This document shows positions 43,586-53,230 of a stretch of DNA of 64,000 bases, piece by piece. The position numbers and the translations under genes were made by a program. Each line of letters starts with the position of its first letter. The stretch's first letter is position 1. The notes beneath the pieces are model-generated. The model ran no database searches. It was not told the origin of the DNA and saw only the letters and a program-made list of their open reading frames with translations. Origin of the DNA: UBA3069 sp050633465 (lineage in GTDB: Bacteria > Pseudomonadota > Alphaproteobacteria > Rhodobacterales > Rhodobacteraceae); the NCBI GenBank assembly GCA_050633465.1, contig JBOEGO010000010.1:1-64000 (forward strand), read 5' to 3'.

Positions 43586-44194
43586 CTATTTGCACATCAT
43601 TTTGATGCCAGCCGCGATGTCGGGTTTTGCCGCCAGCGTATCGGTGCAGATGCTGCGGGCCGCATCCAGCAGGCTGTCGCGATCTATCACCCTGTCGATC
43701 AGGCCGAATGACAATGCCTCGGGCGTTTCGACCTTTTGCCCGCCCATCAGGATCAGTTTGGCACGGGCCGGACCGATCAGCGCGGCCATGCGCCCCGGAT
43801 CAGAGGGTTGCGGCAGGTAGCCCAGTTTCATCACCGGATAAAAGAATTTTGCCCCGTCCACCGCCAGCCGGATGTCACAGGCCAGCGCCATGCCCATGGC
43901 CCCGCCAGCCAGCGTGCCATTCAGCGCACAGATGGTCAGCGCGGGCAGCGCGGCGATGGCGGATGACAGGCGTTCCCACAGGGGTGAGGTGGCCAGCCCT
44001 GCGCGGGCTTCGTCCAGATCGGCACCGGCCGAGAACACCTTGCCCGTGCCGGTCAGGATCAGGGCGCGGGCGTCATGGGCGGATTCCATGATGTCGCACA
44101 GGCGTTCCAGCATGACGGCGGTCAGGGAGTTCGCCTTGTCCGGCCGGTTGATGGTGACGATCCATAGCCCGCCATCTTTTTCCAGATCAATCAT
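43586..44194 (-). CDS. crotonase-superfamily protein (short)
   Basis: A 202-residue crotonase-fold protein annotated in relatives as enoyl-CoA hydratase. The oxyanion-hole segments are present (FSAGADL near residue 55; NGTLAGGAMGMALACDI near 92-108). At the two catalytic glutamate positions of true hydratases it has Met100 (GGAM) and Val121 (YPVMKLG), so hydration is unlikely. It is also about 55 residues shorter than classical members, lacking the C-terminal helices. It overlaps the SDR gene as ATGA. Confidence 0.85.
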   Translation of the reverse strand: MIDLEKDGGLWIVTINRPDKANSLTAVMLERLCDIMESAHDARALILTGTGKVFSAGADLDEARAGLATSPLWERLSSAIAALPALTICALNGTLAGGAMGMALACDIRLAVDGAKFFYPVMKLGYLPQPSDPGRMAALIGPARAKLILMGGQKVETPEALSFGLIDRVIDRDSLLDAARSICTDTLAAKPDIAAGIKMMCK

Positions 44195-44937
44195 ATCAGC
44201 CCCACCTGTTTGCGGATATTTTCATCGCGCAGGGACACATCGGCCCCCAGATGCGCGTCGGCCTGTGCGCTGCACATCCACAGCAGGGTGCGGGCGGGCC
44301 ATTCGGGGGGAATGTGGTCTTCCCATTCCAGATCGGACACGGGGTTGATGCCGCTGGATTTGATATCGCGCTGCATCTGGGTGGCCACGGTGCCCGGCGA
44401 CAGGCCCAGCACGCGAATGCCATCATTGCCAACCTCGGCCTGGGCGGCGCGAGTCATCATCAGCGCCCCCGCCTTGGAGGAGCAATAGCTGCTCCAGCCC
44501 TCTAGCGGGCCATAGGCCGCGCCGGATGACGTGGTGATGATGGTGCCGCCGCCCTGACGTTTCATCACCGGAATGGCGGCGCGCATACCGTGGAACACGC
44601 CCTTGAGGTTGACATCAATCGCCGTGCCCCATGCATCGGGATCGGCGGTTTCGATGCGCGATATCGGGTCAATCACCCCCGCGTTGCCGATCAGCACATC
44701 CAAGCCGCCGAAACGGGCGACGGTGGCATCCACCGCATCGCTGACATCGGACCAGCGCGACACATCCGCCGCAATCGCCAGCCCGCCGATTTCATCGGCA
44801 ATGGCGGTGATCCGGTCGGCAGAGCGCGCCAAAAGCACCACATTTGCCCCCGCATCGGCGAAAAGCCGCGCGGTTGCTTCGCCAATGCCGCGACTTGCGC
44901 CGGTGATCAGCACTGTTTTGCCTTTGATATCTGTCAT
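44191..44937 (-). CDS. SDR family oxidoreductase
   Basis: A 248-residue short-chain dehydrogenase. The cofactor motif is TGASRGIG near residue 13, then NAGV, and the catalytic Ser/Tyr/Lys lie in TTSSGAAYGPLEGWSSYCSSKAG (Ser-x12-Tyr-x3-Lys). NAD(P) preference is not decided. First gene of SDR-crotonase-DUF1801, suggesting acyl or keto-acid metabolism. Confidence 0.9.
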   Translation of the reverse strand: MTDIKGKTVLITGASRGIGEATARLFADAGANVVLLARSADRITAIADEIGGLAIAADVSRWSDVSDAVDATVARFGGLDVLIGNAGVIDPISRIETADPDAWGTAIDVNLKGVFHGMRAAIPVMKRQGGGTIITTSSGAAYGPLEGWSSYCSSKAGALMMTRAAQAEVGNDGIRVLGLSPGTVATQMQRDIKSSGINPVSDLEWEDHIPPEWPARTLLWMCSAQADAHLGADVSLRDENIRKQVGLI

Positions 44938-45061
44938 GTCTTCCTCCTGTCGTTGTGCCTGTGGTAAACTGCCGATAACGGCTGGTCCAGCGGTTCGCCC
45001 CTTGACCCTAGCCGCCCCAAGACCGACATTGAGTTAATACGATTTCCTAGAAAGGCCCATT

Positions 45062-46597
45062 ATGACCCATTTCAAGACGCTTTGCGGGACCACCGCAATC
45101 GTAACTGCCCTGTCCGCCACCACCGCGTTTGCCGATGTGACCGCCGCCGAAGTCTGGGGTGACTGGAAGGAATACATGACCAATTTCGGTTATGAAATCA
45201 GCGCAACCGAGAATATGTCGGGCAAGACCCTGACCGTTTCGGACATTGTGATGACCGTTGAAATTCCCGACACGGATCAGGACATCGGGTTCAACATGGG
45301 CACGGTGACATTTACAGAAACCGGCGATGGATCAGTCAGCGTGACCCTGCCGGAATCCATGCCGATGAACATGGATTTCGAAGCCGCCCCCGGAGAGAAC
45401 ATTTCATTGGAGGCCGCAATCACGCAAAGCGGTTTCAACATGATCGTATCGGGCGAATCCGGCGATATGAATTACATCTATGGTGCGGCCAGCATCGGCA
45501 TGAACATCAGCAAATTCGAAGTGACCGGCGTCAAGGGCGATGCGCCCACGGTCAACAATGTGTCATTCGCCATGAACGATGTATCCGGCAGCACACATGC
45601 CACGATGAAAGACGGGATGCGGTCATACGACCAGGCCACGAAATCATCGGGCATGGTGTTTAACATTGATGTCGCGGGCCCGGAATCGGACCCCGGCGTA
45701 TTGAAGATGAAGGGCACCATTGCCGATATCGTCGCCAATGGCGTGGTTTCGATGCCCGACGGGATCAAGGGGCAGTTCGCCACCAATATGTCCGCCGCAA
45801 TCGAGGCCGGTTTCGCCATGAAAGGCGGATACACCTTTGGCGCGGGTCAAAGCACGTTCAACTTTGCCGCTGATGAGGGCGTGATTGACGGAACGTCCAG
45901 TTCTGAAGGTGGCACGCTGGATGTGGCCATGTCCGCCGCCGAGGGTTTGGTTTACGGCGGCACATCCAACGGCCTGAAGGCCAACGTGACGGTGCCGCAA
46001 CTGCCGATGCCGATTGATTTCACCATGGCCGAAAGCGGTTTCAAACTGGCCATGCCGATCACCGCCGGCGAGGAACTGAAAGATTTCGGTCTGGGCATCC
46101 GGATGATTGATTTCTCCGTCCCCGATATTGCCTATGCGATGATCGACCCCATGGGCCAGTTGCCGCGTGACCCTGTCACCATCGACATCGACCTGTCGGG
46201 CAAGGCCAAGATGTTTGCCAGCCTGATGGATCAGAAAGCCATGGCCTCCGGCGATGCACCCGGTGAGGTTCACGCCGCCACCATCAACACCCTGAACCTG
46301 AAGGTTGCCGGTGCCGAGCTGAACGGATCGGGCGATTTCACCTTTGATAATTCGGACAAGACCACTTTCCCCGGTATGCCCGCGCCCGAGGGCGCGCTGG
46401 ACCTGAAACTGGCCGGTGCCAACGGGTTGATGGACAAGCTGGTCGCGATTGGCATTTTGCCCGAACAGCAGGCGATGAGCGTGCGCATGATGATGGGCCT
46501 GTTCGCGGTTGCGGGTGAGGAGCCTGATACGCTGACCTCGAAAATCGAGGTAACAGGGGACGGGCAAGTGCTGGCCAATGGTCAACGCCTGAAGTGA
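45062..46597 (+). CDS. DUF2125 domain-containing exported protein
   Basis: A 511-residue secreted protein. The signal peptide ends near TTAFADVTA, and a long, mostly beta-rich body follows with little Cys. DUF2125 proteins are widespread in Rhodobacterales and related alphaproteobacteria and of unknown function, probably periplasmic or envelope-associated. Its own terminator follows. Confidence 0.8.
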   Translation: MTHFKTLCGTTAIVTALSATTAFADVTAAEVWGDWKEYMTNFGYEISATENMSGKTLTVSDIVMTVEIPDTDQDIGFNMGTVTFTETGDGSVSVTLPESMPMNMDFEAAPGENISLEAAITQSGFNMIVSGESGDMNYIYGAASIGMNISKFEVTGVKGDAPTVNNVSFAMNDVSGSTHATMKDGMRSYDQATKSSGMVFNIDVAGPESDPGVLKMKGTIADIVANGVVSMPDGIKGQFATNMSAAIEAGFAMKGGYTFGAGQSTFNFAADEGVIDGTSSSEGGTLDVAMSAAEGLVYGGTSNGLKANVTVPQLPMPIDFTMAESGFKLAMPITAGEELKDFGLGIRMIDFSVPDIAYAMIDPMGQLPRDPVTIDIDLSGKAKMFASLMDQKAMASGDAPGEVHAATINTLNLKVAGAELNGSGDFTFDNSDKTTFPGMPAPEGALDLKLAGANGLMDKLVAIGILPEQQAMSVRMMMGLFAVAGEEPDTLTSKIEVTGDGQVLANGQRLK

Positions 46598-46621
46598 TCC
46601 TTTAACCGGTCATGTGATACC

Positions 46622-46659
46622 ACGCCGCGCAGGGGCTTCACCCTTGCGCGGCGTTTTCA
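46622..46659 (+). terminator. intrinsic terminator after the DUF2125 gene
   Basis: The stem CGCCGCGCA (46623-46631) pairs with TGCGCGGCG ending at 46653, with an inner GGG/CCC, followed by TTTTC. It separates the DUF2125 gene from pmbA. Confidence 0.9.
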
Positions 46660-46730
46660 TTTGGCGGGCGGGCCTTGCCACTTGGTTTGGGAGGCTCTAC
46701 CTCCGGTTTCTGGAAAAAGGGAGAGCGGGC

Positions 46731-48077
46731 ATGTCGCAAAATCTGGAATCACTGGCCATGGCCCTGCTGGATGCGGCCAAAGCAGCGGGCGCGGATGCTG
46801 GCGATGCGATGGCGGTGCGCGGCACATCCACCATGATCGACGTGCGCGGCGGGGTATTGGAAAATGCCGAACGATCCGAGGGGATCGACATTGGTTTGCG
46901 GGTGTTCCTGGGGCAGCGGCAGGCGAATGTTTCGTCATCCGACACGCGGCCCGAAACCCTGCGTATCATGGCGGAACGTGCGGTGACCATGGCCCGCGAA
47001 GCCCCCGAGGACCCCCATGCCGGATTGGCGGATCCGTCACAGATCACCCGCACCACCGATGCCGGCGGGCTGGAACTGTGCGACCCTACGGAGGCACCCG
47101 CCCCCGCCGATCTGGAGGAGGACGCACGCCGCGCCGAAGCCGCCGCATTGGAAGTGGCGGGCGTGACACAGGTGCAATCCGCCAGCGCAGGCTATGGCCA
47201 GAGCGAGGTATTTCTGGCCGCGACCAACGGGTTTGCGGGGGGGTATGCGCGCACGGACCGTTCCACATCCTGCGTGGCGATTGCGGGCACCGGCACGGGG
47301 ATGGAGCGCGATTACGACGGCGACACCCGCATTTTTCAGGCCGATTTGCGCAGCCCCGAAGAAATCGGCCGCAACGCAGCCGCCCGCACCATTGAACGGA
47401 TCGGCGCGAAAAAGCCCAAAACAGGCGCCTATCCGGTGCTGTTTGACGAACGTATTGCGGCGTCATTGATCGGGCATTTGCTGGCGGCGGCCAATGGGGC
47501 GTCGATTGCGCGGGGCTCGTCGTGGTTGCTGGGCCATGAGGGCGATCAGGTGTTGCCCGATGGCATGTCATTGATCGAAGACCCGCACCGCCCCCGCGTA
47601 GGCGGATCGCGCCCGTTTGACGCCGAAGGGCTGGCCACGCGCCGCCGCGCCATCGTGGATAATGGCGTTTTGACGGGCTGGACCATGGACCTGTCATCCG
47701 CCCGCAAGCTGGGGCTGGACAGCACAGCCAACGCGGCGCGTGGCACATCGGCCCCGCCCGCGCCGTCCAACTGGAACGTATCGCTCAGCGCGGGCGACAA
47801 AACCCGCGATCAACTGCTGGCGGATATGGGCACGGGGCTGTTGGTGACATCCATGATCGGCGCGACGATCAACCCCAACACCGGCGATTATTCACGCGGC
47901 GCGGCGGGGTTTTGGGTGGAAAACGGCGTGGCTGTGCATCCGGTCAATCAATGCACCATCGCGGGCAATCTGCGCGAGATGCTGATGCGGATCACCCCCG
48001 CCAATGACGCCCGCGGCTGGCTAAGCCGTGTGGTGCCGTCGCTGCTGGTCGAGGGGATGACGCTTGCCGGTGAATGA
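46731..48077 (+). CDS. pmbA: TldD/PmbA family metalloprotease subunit
   Basis: A 448-residue PmbA/TldE-type protein. The N-terminal half carries VRGGVLENAERSEGIDIGLR, and the C-terminal half has the family's glycine-rich end NPNTGDYSRGAAGFWVENG. With TldD it processes peptides (microcin-like or CcdA in E. coli). No tldD lies in the window. The start ATG 46731 follows AAAAGGGAGAG. First gene of a run through cysQ to lpxK. Confidence 0.93.
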   Translation: MSQNLESLAMALLDAAKAAGADAGDAMAVRGTSTMIDVRGGVLENAERSEGIDIGLRVFLGQRQANVSSSDTRPETLRIMAERAVTMAREAPEDPHAGLADPSQITRTTDAGGLELCDPTEAPAPADLEEDARRAEAAALEVAGVTQVQSASAGYGQSEVFLAATNGFAGGYARTDRSTSCVAIAGTGTGMERDYDGDTRIFQADLRSPEEIGRNAAARTIERIGAKKPKTGAYPVLFDERIAASLIGHLLAAANGASIARGSSWLLGHEGDQVLPDGMSLIEDPHRPRVGGSRPFDAEGLATRRRAIVDNGVLTGWTMDLSSARKLGLDSTANAARGTSAPPAPSNWNVSLSAGDKTRDQLLADMGTGLLVTSMIGATINPNTGDYSRGAAGFWVENGVAVHPVNQCTIAGNLREMLMRITPANDARGWLSRVVPSLLVEGMTLAGE

Positions 48078-48861
48078 CGCCCGCAGTGATATGGAGTTGC
48101 TGACCCGCGCCGCCCGCGCAGCGGGTGAAATTGCCATGCAATACAGTGGCGAAACCGCCAAAAGCTGGGACAAACCGGGCCTTGGCCCCGTGACCGAGGC
48201 CGATCTGGCCGTGAACGACATGTTGATGGATATGTTGCGCGGGGCGCGGCCCGATTATGGCTGGTTATCCGAGGAGACCACAGACTCTGACGACCGATTG
48301 GGCAGTGAACGCCTGTTTATCATCGACCCGATTGACGGCACCCGCAGTTTCATGGCGGGGGAATCCACATGGGCGCATTCGCTGGCCATTGCCACCGGCG
48401 GGGTGATCACGGCGGCGGCGATTTTCCTGCCGATGAAGGACAGGTTATATGCGGCGGGTGCAGGTCTGGGCGCGACCAAAAACGGCGCGGTGATACGCGC
48501 ATCGCGCCAGTCGGATCTGGACGGTGCGCGGATGCTGGCGGCGAAACCCGTTTACGAGGCACGCAACTGGCGTGACGGCGTGGTGCCTGCGGTGCGCAGG
48601 TCATACCGGCCATCGCTGGCCTATCGTTTGTCACTGGTCGCAGAGGGGCGGTATGACGCCATGCTGACCCTGCGCAAAAGCTGGGAATGGGACATCGCGG
48701 CGGGCGATCTGATCCTGCGCGAGGCGGGGGCGATAACATCGGATCGCAAGGGCGCGCCATTGCGGTTCAACAACCCGCATCCGCAGGTGGACGGGGTGAT
48801 TGCCGCCGCGCCGGGCCTGCATGGCGGGCTGTCACGCAGTCTGGCGTTTTGGCCCGATTAA
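48064..48861 (+). CDS. cysQ: 3'(2'),5'-bisphosphate nucleotidase / inositol-phosphatase family
   Basis: A 265-residue lithium-sensitive-type phosphatase. Metal-binding motifs are visible: GPVTEADLAVN, WLSEET, and IDPIDGTRSFMAG, with the late WEWDIAAGDLILREAG. CysQ hydrolyses PAP from sulfate assimilation; inositol monophosphatase activity is the alternative. The start is TTG 48064 (GAGGGG 7 nt upstream); GTG 48070 or ATG 48091 are possible. It overlaps the pmbA end by 14 nt. Confidence 0.88.
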   Translation: MPVNDARSDMELLTRAARAAGEIAMQYSGETAKSWDKPGLGPVTEADLAVNDMLMDMLRGARPDYGWLSEETTDSDDRLGSERLFIIDPIDGTRSFMAGESTWAHSLAIATGGVITAAAIFLPMKDRLYAAGAGLGATKNGAVIRASRQSDLDGARMLAAKPVYEARNWRDGVVPAVRRSYRPSLAYRLSLVAEGRYDAMLTLRKSWEWDIAAGDLILREAGAITSDRKGAPLRFNNPHPQVDGVIAAAPGLHGGLSRSLAFWPD

Positions 48862-48983
48862 GGCCAGTGTGACAGCACAGCGCAACGCATTATCCACCAT
48901 TGCTGCAACCCCTGCTTGATGCTGCACCGCACACACCGTAGGTTCGCCCTGACATTTTCCGGTATCCCAAGGAGCCATTGACG

Positions 48984-49226
48984 ATGACGCAGCGACTTCA
49001 CCTTGTATTCGGCGGCGAGCTGGTAGACCCGCAGGGGACCAAGTTCAAAGATCCTGACAATCTGGATATTCTGGGGATTTACCCGAATTATCAAAAGGCA
49101 TTCGACGCCTGGAAAGCGGCGGCGCAGCGCACCGTCGACAACGCCCATATGCGGTATTTCATCGCCCATCTGCACCGTTTGCGCGACGAAGAAACCGCCG
49201 CCTCATCGACCGAAGAACTGGATTGA
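48984..49226 (+). CDS. DUF4170 small protein
   Basis: An 80-residue cytoplasmic protein with the DUF4170 pattern HLVFGGELVDPQGTKF and NPNYQKAF-like PNYQKAFDAWKAAAQ. Function unknown; in this order it often accompanies lipid A genes, as here before kdtA. ATG 48984 is preferred, 9 nt after AAGGAG; TTG 48978 is also in frame. Confidence 0.86.
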   Translation: MTQRLHLVFGGELVDPQGTKFKDPDNLDILGIYPNYQKAFDAWKAAAQRTVDNAHMRYFIAHLHRLRDEETAASSTEELD

Positions 49227-49236
49227 TCCCTGACCC

Positions 49237-50457
49237 ATGGCGCGTTCGCTAAGCTATGCCGCATATCGGGCCCTTGCGCGGCGCACGCCCCATGATCCGC
49301 CTGATCTGACCACGCCGCGCCCTGATGGTGCGTTGATCTGGGGCCATGCCACCAGCGGGGCCGAAGCATCGGCGCTGGTGCAGCTGATGGCGCGGCTGTC
49401 GGCGTTGCGGTCGCGCACCCATATGTTGCTGACGCTGGGCGACGGGGTGGGCAAACCCGACCACATAAAACCCGACACCACGATTTTGCGCCCCGTGCCT
49501 GCCGAACACGAGGGCGCGATTGCTGCCTTTCTGGATCATTGGCGGCCCGATCTGTGCCTGTGGACGGGGGGGCATTTGCGCCCTTTGCTGATTGATGCGG
49601 CGGGGGAGCGGGGCATTGCCATGCTGCTGATCGACGCCGAGGAGACGGCATTTGATGCGCCGCGCATGCGCTGGCTGCCCGATGTCGGGCGGCGCAGCAT
49701 GGCGCGGTTTGAAACCGTGCTGGCCGCGTCGGCCAATGCGGCGCAGCGGGTTTTGAAGCTGGGCGTTGCGCCGGAACGGGTCACTGTGACCGGCCCCTTG
49801 CGCGAGGGCACGCCCGCCCTGCCCTGCAATGAACCCGAGCGCGAGGAACTGGCGCAATCCCTGACCGGACGCCCCGTGTGGCTGGCCGCGATGGTGCAGC
49901 CGGGCGAATTGGATACCATTCTAGAGGCGCATCGCGTATCCACCCGTGGCGCGCATCGCCAGTTGTTGATTTTGGTGCCGGATGATGAAACCGCAGGTGA
50001 CGGGATCGCGGCGCAGATGGCCGCTGTCGGATTGCGGGTTGCGCAATGGTCGAACGGCGACTGGCCTGTCGAGGCAACGCAGGTGTTGCTGGCGGATACG
50101 CGGGGCGAAATGGGGCTGTGGTATCGCATTGCGCCGATCACATTCATGGGGTCGTCGCTGGTGCAGGGCCATGGCGGGCGCGACCCGTTTGAACCTGCGG
50201 CACTGGGGTCGGCCATTTTATACGGCCCGAATGTGGGGCGGTATTTGCCGGAATATTCCCGCCTTGCCAGCGCGGGGGCGGCGCGGATTGTCAAGGATGC
50301 CAATACATTAGCCGGGGCCATCACCCGCCTGTCGGCCCCCGATCAGGCCGCCACAATGGCCCATGCCGCATGGGAGGTCGCCAGCGCGGGCGCCGAGGTC
50401 ACGGATCAGGTGTTGGACATGGTTCAGGACAAGCTGGACATGAGGGAGGCCGGATAA
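49237..50457 (+). CDS. 3-deoxy-D-manno-octulosonic acid transferase (KdtA-like)
   Basis: A 406-residue WaaA/KdtA-family GT30 transferase. It contains LIWGHATSGAEASALVQLM (compare the WiHavSvGE region), a GVAPERVTVTGPLREGTP segment, and the late MGSSLVQGHGGRDPFEPAALG, the hallmark of KDO transferases. It transfers KDO to lipid IVA in the inner membrane. The N-terminal anchor helix is weak or missing. It overlaps lpxK by one base (TAATG). Confidence 0.88.
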   Translation: MARSLSYAAYRALARRTPHDPPDLTTPRPDGALIWGHATSGAEASALVQLMARLSALRSRTHMLLTLGDGVGKPDHIKPDTTILRPVPAEHEGAIAAFLDHWRPDLCLWTGGHLRPLLIDAAGERGIAMLLIDAEETAFDAPRMRWLPDVGRRSMARFETVLAASANAAQRVLKLGVAPERVTVTGPLREGTPALPCNEPEREELAQSLTGRPVWLAAMVQPGELDTILEAHRVSTRGAHRQLLILVPDDETAGDGIAAQMAAVGLRVAQWSNGDWPVEATQVLLADTRGEMGLWYRIAPITFMGSSLVQGHGGRDPFEPAALGSAILYGPNVGRYLPEYSRLASAGAARIVKDANTLAGAITRLSAPDQAATMAHAAWEVASAGAEVTDQVLDMVQDKLDMREAG

Positions 50458-51446
50458 TGCGCCCACCTGCGTTTTGGTTCACCCATCCCGCGCGGCCTGC
50501 ATTGGCGGCGCGGTTGCTGGCGCCCTTGGGCCTGTTATACGCCCGCGCCACAGCGCGGCGGGTGGCGGCCGAGGGGGCGCATGTGGGCGTGCCGGTGATC
50601 TGCATCGGCAACCTGAACGCGGGCGGCACGGGCAAGACGCCAACCGCCATCGCGGTGATCGCCATGTTGCAGGACATGGGCGTGGCGGCGCATGTGGTAT
50701 CACGCGGCTATGGCGGGCGATTGGACGGACCGGTGCAGGTGGACCCCGCCAACCATAGCGCAGCAGATGTGGGTGACGAACCCCTGTTGCTGGCGGCATT
50801 CGCGCCGGTCTGGGTGGCGCGGGACCGCGCCGCAGGGGCGCGGGCGGCGGTGGCTGCGGGGGCGCAGGCGATTGTCATGGATGACGGGTTTCAGAACCCC
50901 GCGCTGCACCGCGACCTGTCGGTGATTGTGGTGGATGCGGCCAAGGGGTTTGGCAACGGGCGCTGTATGCCAGCGGGTCCGCTGCGCGAACCCGTGGTTG
51001 CGGGGCTGGCGCGGGGCGATTTGTTGTTATCCATCGGCGGGACGGCGGCGCAGGAACAATTCGCCACCGTATGGAATGGGGAAATAACCCTGCCCCATAT
51101 CACTGCGCGGTTGGAACCGCTGCAAACCGGAATGGAATGGACGGGCACGCGGTTTCTGGCTTTTGCGGGCATTGGCCACCCTGAAAAATTCTTTGCCACG
51201 CTGCGCGGGTTGGGGGCCGATCTGGTGCGGGCCGAGGCGCTGGACGATCACCAGCCGCTGACCCCCGCCCTGATGAAACGGCTGGAGGCCGAGGCGAAGC
51301 TGCGCCATGCGCAACTGGTCACTACCGAAAAGGACGCCGTGCGCCTGCCCGATGATTTTCGCATGAAGGTGCTGACCCTGCCCGTGCGGTTGGAGATCAC
51401 GGATGCAGGGCCGCTGCGCGCGGCATTGGCGCGGGTTCTGACCTAG
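50457..51446 (+). CDS. lpxK: tetraacyldisaccharide 4'-kinase
   Basis: The 329-residue LpxK phosphorylates the lipid A precursor at the 4' position. The P-loop is AGGTGKTPT, followed by SRGYGGRL, VDPANHSAADVGDEPLLLA (cut as DVGDEP), and the acidic MDDGFQNP. One N-terminal amphipathic helix anchors it. The start ATG 50457 shares its A with the kdtA stop. Convergent with the CoA-transferase gene; the two stop codons overlap in CTAG (51443-51446). Confidence 0.96.
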   Translation: MRPPAFWFTHPARPALAARLLAPLGLLYARATARRVAAEGAHVGVPVICIGNLNAGGTGKTPTAIAVIAMLQDMGVAAHVVSRGYGGRLDGPVQVDPANHSAADVGDEPLLLAAFAPVWVARDRAAGARAAVAAGAQAIVMDDGFQNPALHRDLSVIVVDAAKGFGNGRCMPAGPLREPVVAGLARGDLLLSIGGTAAQEQFATVWNGEITLPHITARLEPLQTGMEWTGTRFLAFAGIGHPEKFFATLRGLGADLVRAEALDDHQPLTPALMKRLEAEAKLRHAQLVTTEKDAVRLPDDFRMKVLTLPVRLEITDAGPLRAALARVLT

Positions 51447-52552
51447 TTATCCGCGCCCAGTTTCGGTGACGGGGAGGTCAGGTTCAGATCTGCATCGGAA
51501 AATTTGAACGGCGAGCGCACGCCCGGCACGCCATCCAGATCAATGCGCATCCCGCGCGCGATCACCTGCGGGTCTGCGTATACCTCGGACAGGTCATTGA
51601 TGGGACCGGCGGGAATGCCGTGATCCTCGCAGCCCTGCAACAGGTCGGATTTGGGCATCTGGCGCGTCTTGGCCGACAACAGGTCGATCATCACAACACG
51701 GTTGGCGACACGGTCGGCATTTTTCACAAAACGCGCATCGGTGATCATGTGATCCAGCCCCAGCAGAGTGCAAAGCCGTTGATATTGCCCGTCATTTCCG
51801 GTTGCGATGATGATATGGCCATCGGCGCAATCGAACACCTGATAGGGGGCCAGATTGGGGTGGTAATTGCCCGTGCGCCCCGGCGGGGTGCCGGTGGACA
51901 GATAGTTCATCGACTGGTTCACGGTGACAGCCACGGCGCAATCCAGCAGCGCCATATCAATGTGCTGCCCGCGCCCTGTGCTGTGGCGCTGGTTGACGGC
52001 GGCCAGAATGGCGGTGGCGGAATATAGCCCCGTGAACAGGTCCGTCACCGCAACGCCTGCGCGCTGCGGCTGGCCGTCGGGTTCGCCCGTGATCGACATC
52101 AGGCCCGACATGCCCTGAATGATGTAATCGTATCCGGCGCGTTTGGCATAGGGGCCATCCTGCCCGAACCCCGTGACCGAACAGTAAATCAGGCGCGGAT
52201 TGACGGCAGAGAGGCTGGCGTAATCCAACCCGTATTTCGCCAGTCCTCCGACCTTGAAATTTTCGATCAGGATATCGGCGTCGCGCACCAGATCGCGCAC
52301 CTGTTCCTGACCCTCGGCCGTGCGCAAATCAATTGTCACCGATTTTTTGCCACGGTTGCAGGAATGAAAATACGCCGCCGTATGGTCATCGCCACGATCA
52401 ATGAACGGTGGCCCCCATTGGCGGGTGTCATCGCCATCGGGGCTTTCGATCTTGATCACCTCGGCGCCCAGATCGGACAGGGTTTGACCGGCAAAGGGGC
52501 CAGCCAGAATGCGGGCCAGTTCAACGACCTTTAGGCCAGACAGCGGCGTCAT
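51443..52552 (-). CDS. CaiB/BaiF family CoA transferase
   Basis: A 369-residue class-III CoA transferase. The N-terminal pattern GLKVVELARILAGPFAGQ, the RGKKSVTIDLRT block and the catalytic Asp region GQHIDMALLDC are clear. It moves CoA between organic acids; substrate unknown. It begins 2 nt after the dsbA-like stop, so the pair is cotranscribed. Confidence 0.92.
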   Translation of the reverse strand: MTPLSGLKVVELARILAGPFAGQTLSDLGAEVIKIESPDGDDTRQWGPPFIDRGDDHTAAYFHSCNRGKKSVTIDLRTAEGQEQVRDLVRDADILIENFKVGGLAKYGLDYASLSAVNPRLIYCSVTGFGQDGPYAKRAGYDYIIQGMSGLMSITGEPDGQPQRAGVAVTDLFTGLYSATAILAAVNQRHSTGRGQHIDMALLDCAVAVTVNQSMNYLSTGTPPGRTGNYHPNLAPYQVFDCADGHIIIATGNDGQYQRLCTLLGLDHMITDARFVKNADRVANRVVMIDLLSAKTRQMPKSDLLQGCEDHGIPAGPINDLSEVYADPQVIARGMRIDLDGVPGVRSPFKFSDADLNLTSPSPKLGADN

Positions 52553-52554
52553 AT

Positions 52555-53214
52555 TCAGCCTTCCAGCTTTTTATCAAGGATCGCTTTCAGGTCGGGGTAG
52601 CTCATGTTCGAAAACTTTTCGCCGTCAATCAGCAGCGAGGGGGTGCTGTCGATCTGATCGGCATCGGCGTTTTTCTGGAACCATGCATATAGTTCCTGCG
52701 CCTTGTCGCTGTCGGTCAGGCAGGATTCCAGTTTGTCATTGTCCAGCCCCGCAACGCGGCCCAGTTTGCGCAGGTTTTCGGCAATCGCGGCACCGTCACC
52801 GCCGCCGACCCAATCCTTTTGCCCGTCAAACAACATTCCCGCGATGCCAAAGAAACGGTTGGGATCGCAGCGCGCCACCAGCGACGCCCATAGGCCCGGA
52901 CGGTCGAAATAGACATCGCGGTAGGTGAACAGCACCTTGCCCGTGTCGATATATTCGGCCTTGAGCTGTTTGAACACATTCTGGTGGAAGGTCGCGCAAT
53001 GCGGGCAGGTGAAGGAGGCGTATTCCGTCATCATAATCGGGGCATCCGCCGCGCCGATCTGCATTTCCATGATGCCGGAGGTGTCTGTCGCTGCGGCTTC
53101 CTCGGCATTCAGGGCCAGCGCGGGCAGGTCATCGCCGCCGCGTTGGGTCAACCAAAATCCACCAAAGGCGGCCAGACCAGCCGCGCCTGCGACCATGAAA
53201 TCTCTGCGGTTCAT
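52555..53214 (-). CDS. DsbA family thiol:disulfide oxidoreductase
   Basis: A 219-residue exported thioredoxin-fold protein. The Tat-like N-terminus MNRRDFMVAGAAGLAAFGGF is followed by the DsbA-type active site CPHC in YASFTCPHCATFH and the cis-Pro segment STPSLLIDG. It introduces or reshuffles disulfides in the periplasm. ATG 53214 is the start; the upstream frame is antisense-like. Confidence 0.92.
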   Translation of the reverse strand: MNRRDFMVAGAAGLAAFGGFWLTQRGGDDLPALALNAEEAAATDTSGIMEMQIGAADAPIMMTEYASFTCPHCATFHQNVFKQLKAEYIDTGKVLFTYRDVYFDRPGLWASLVARCDPNRFFGIAGMLFDGQKDWVGGGDGAAIAENLRKLGRVAGLDNDKLESCLTDSDKAQELYAWFQKNADADQIDSTPSLLIDGEKFSNMSYPDLKAILDKKLEG

Positions 53215-53230
53215 CGGGTGATGTCCTTTT

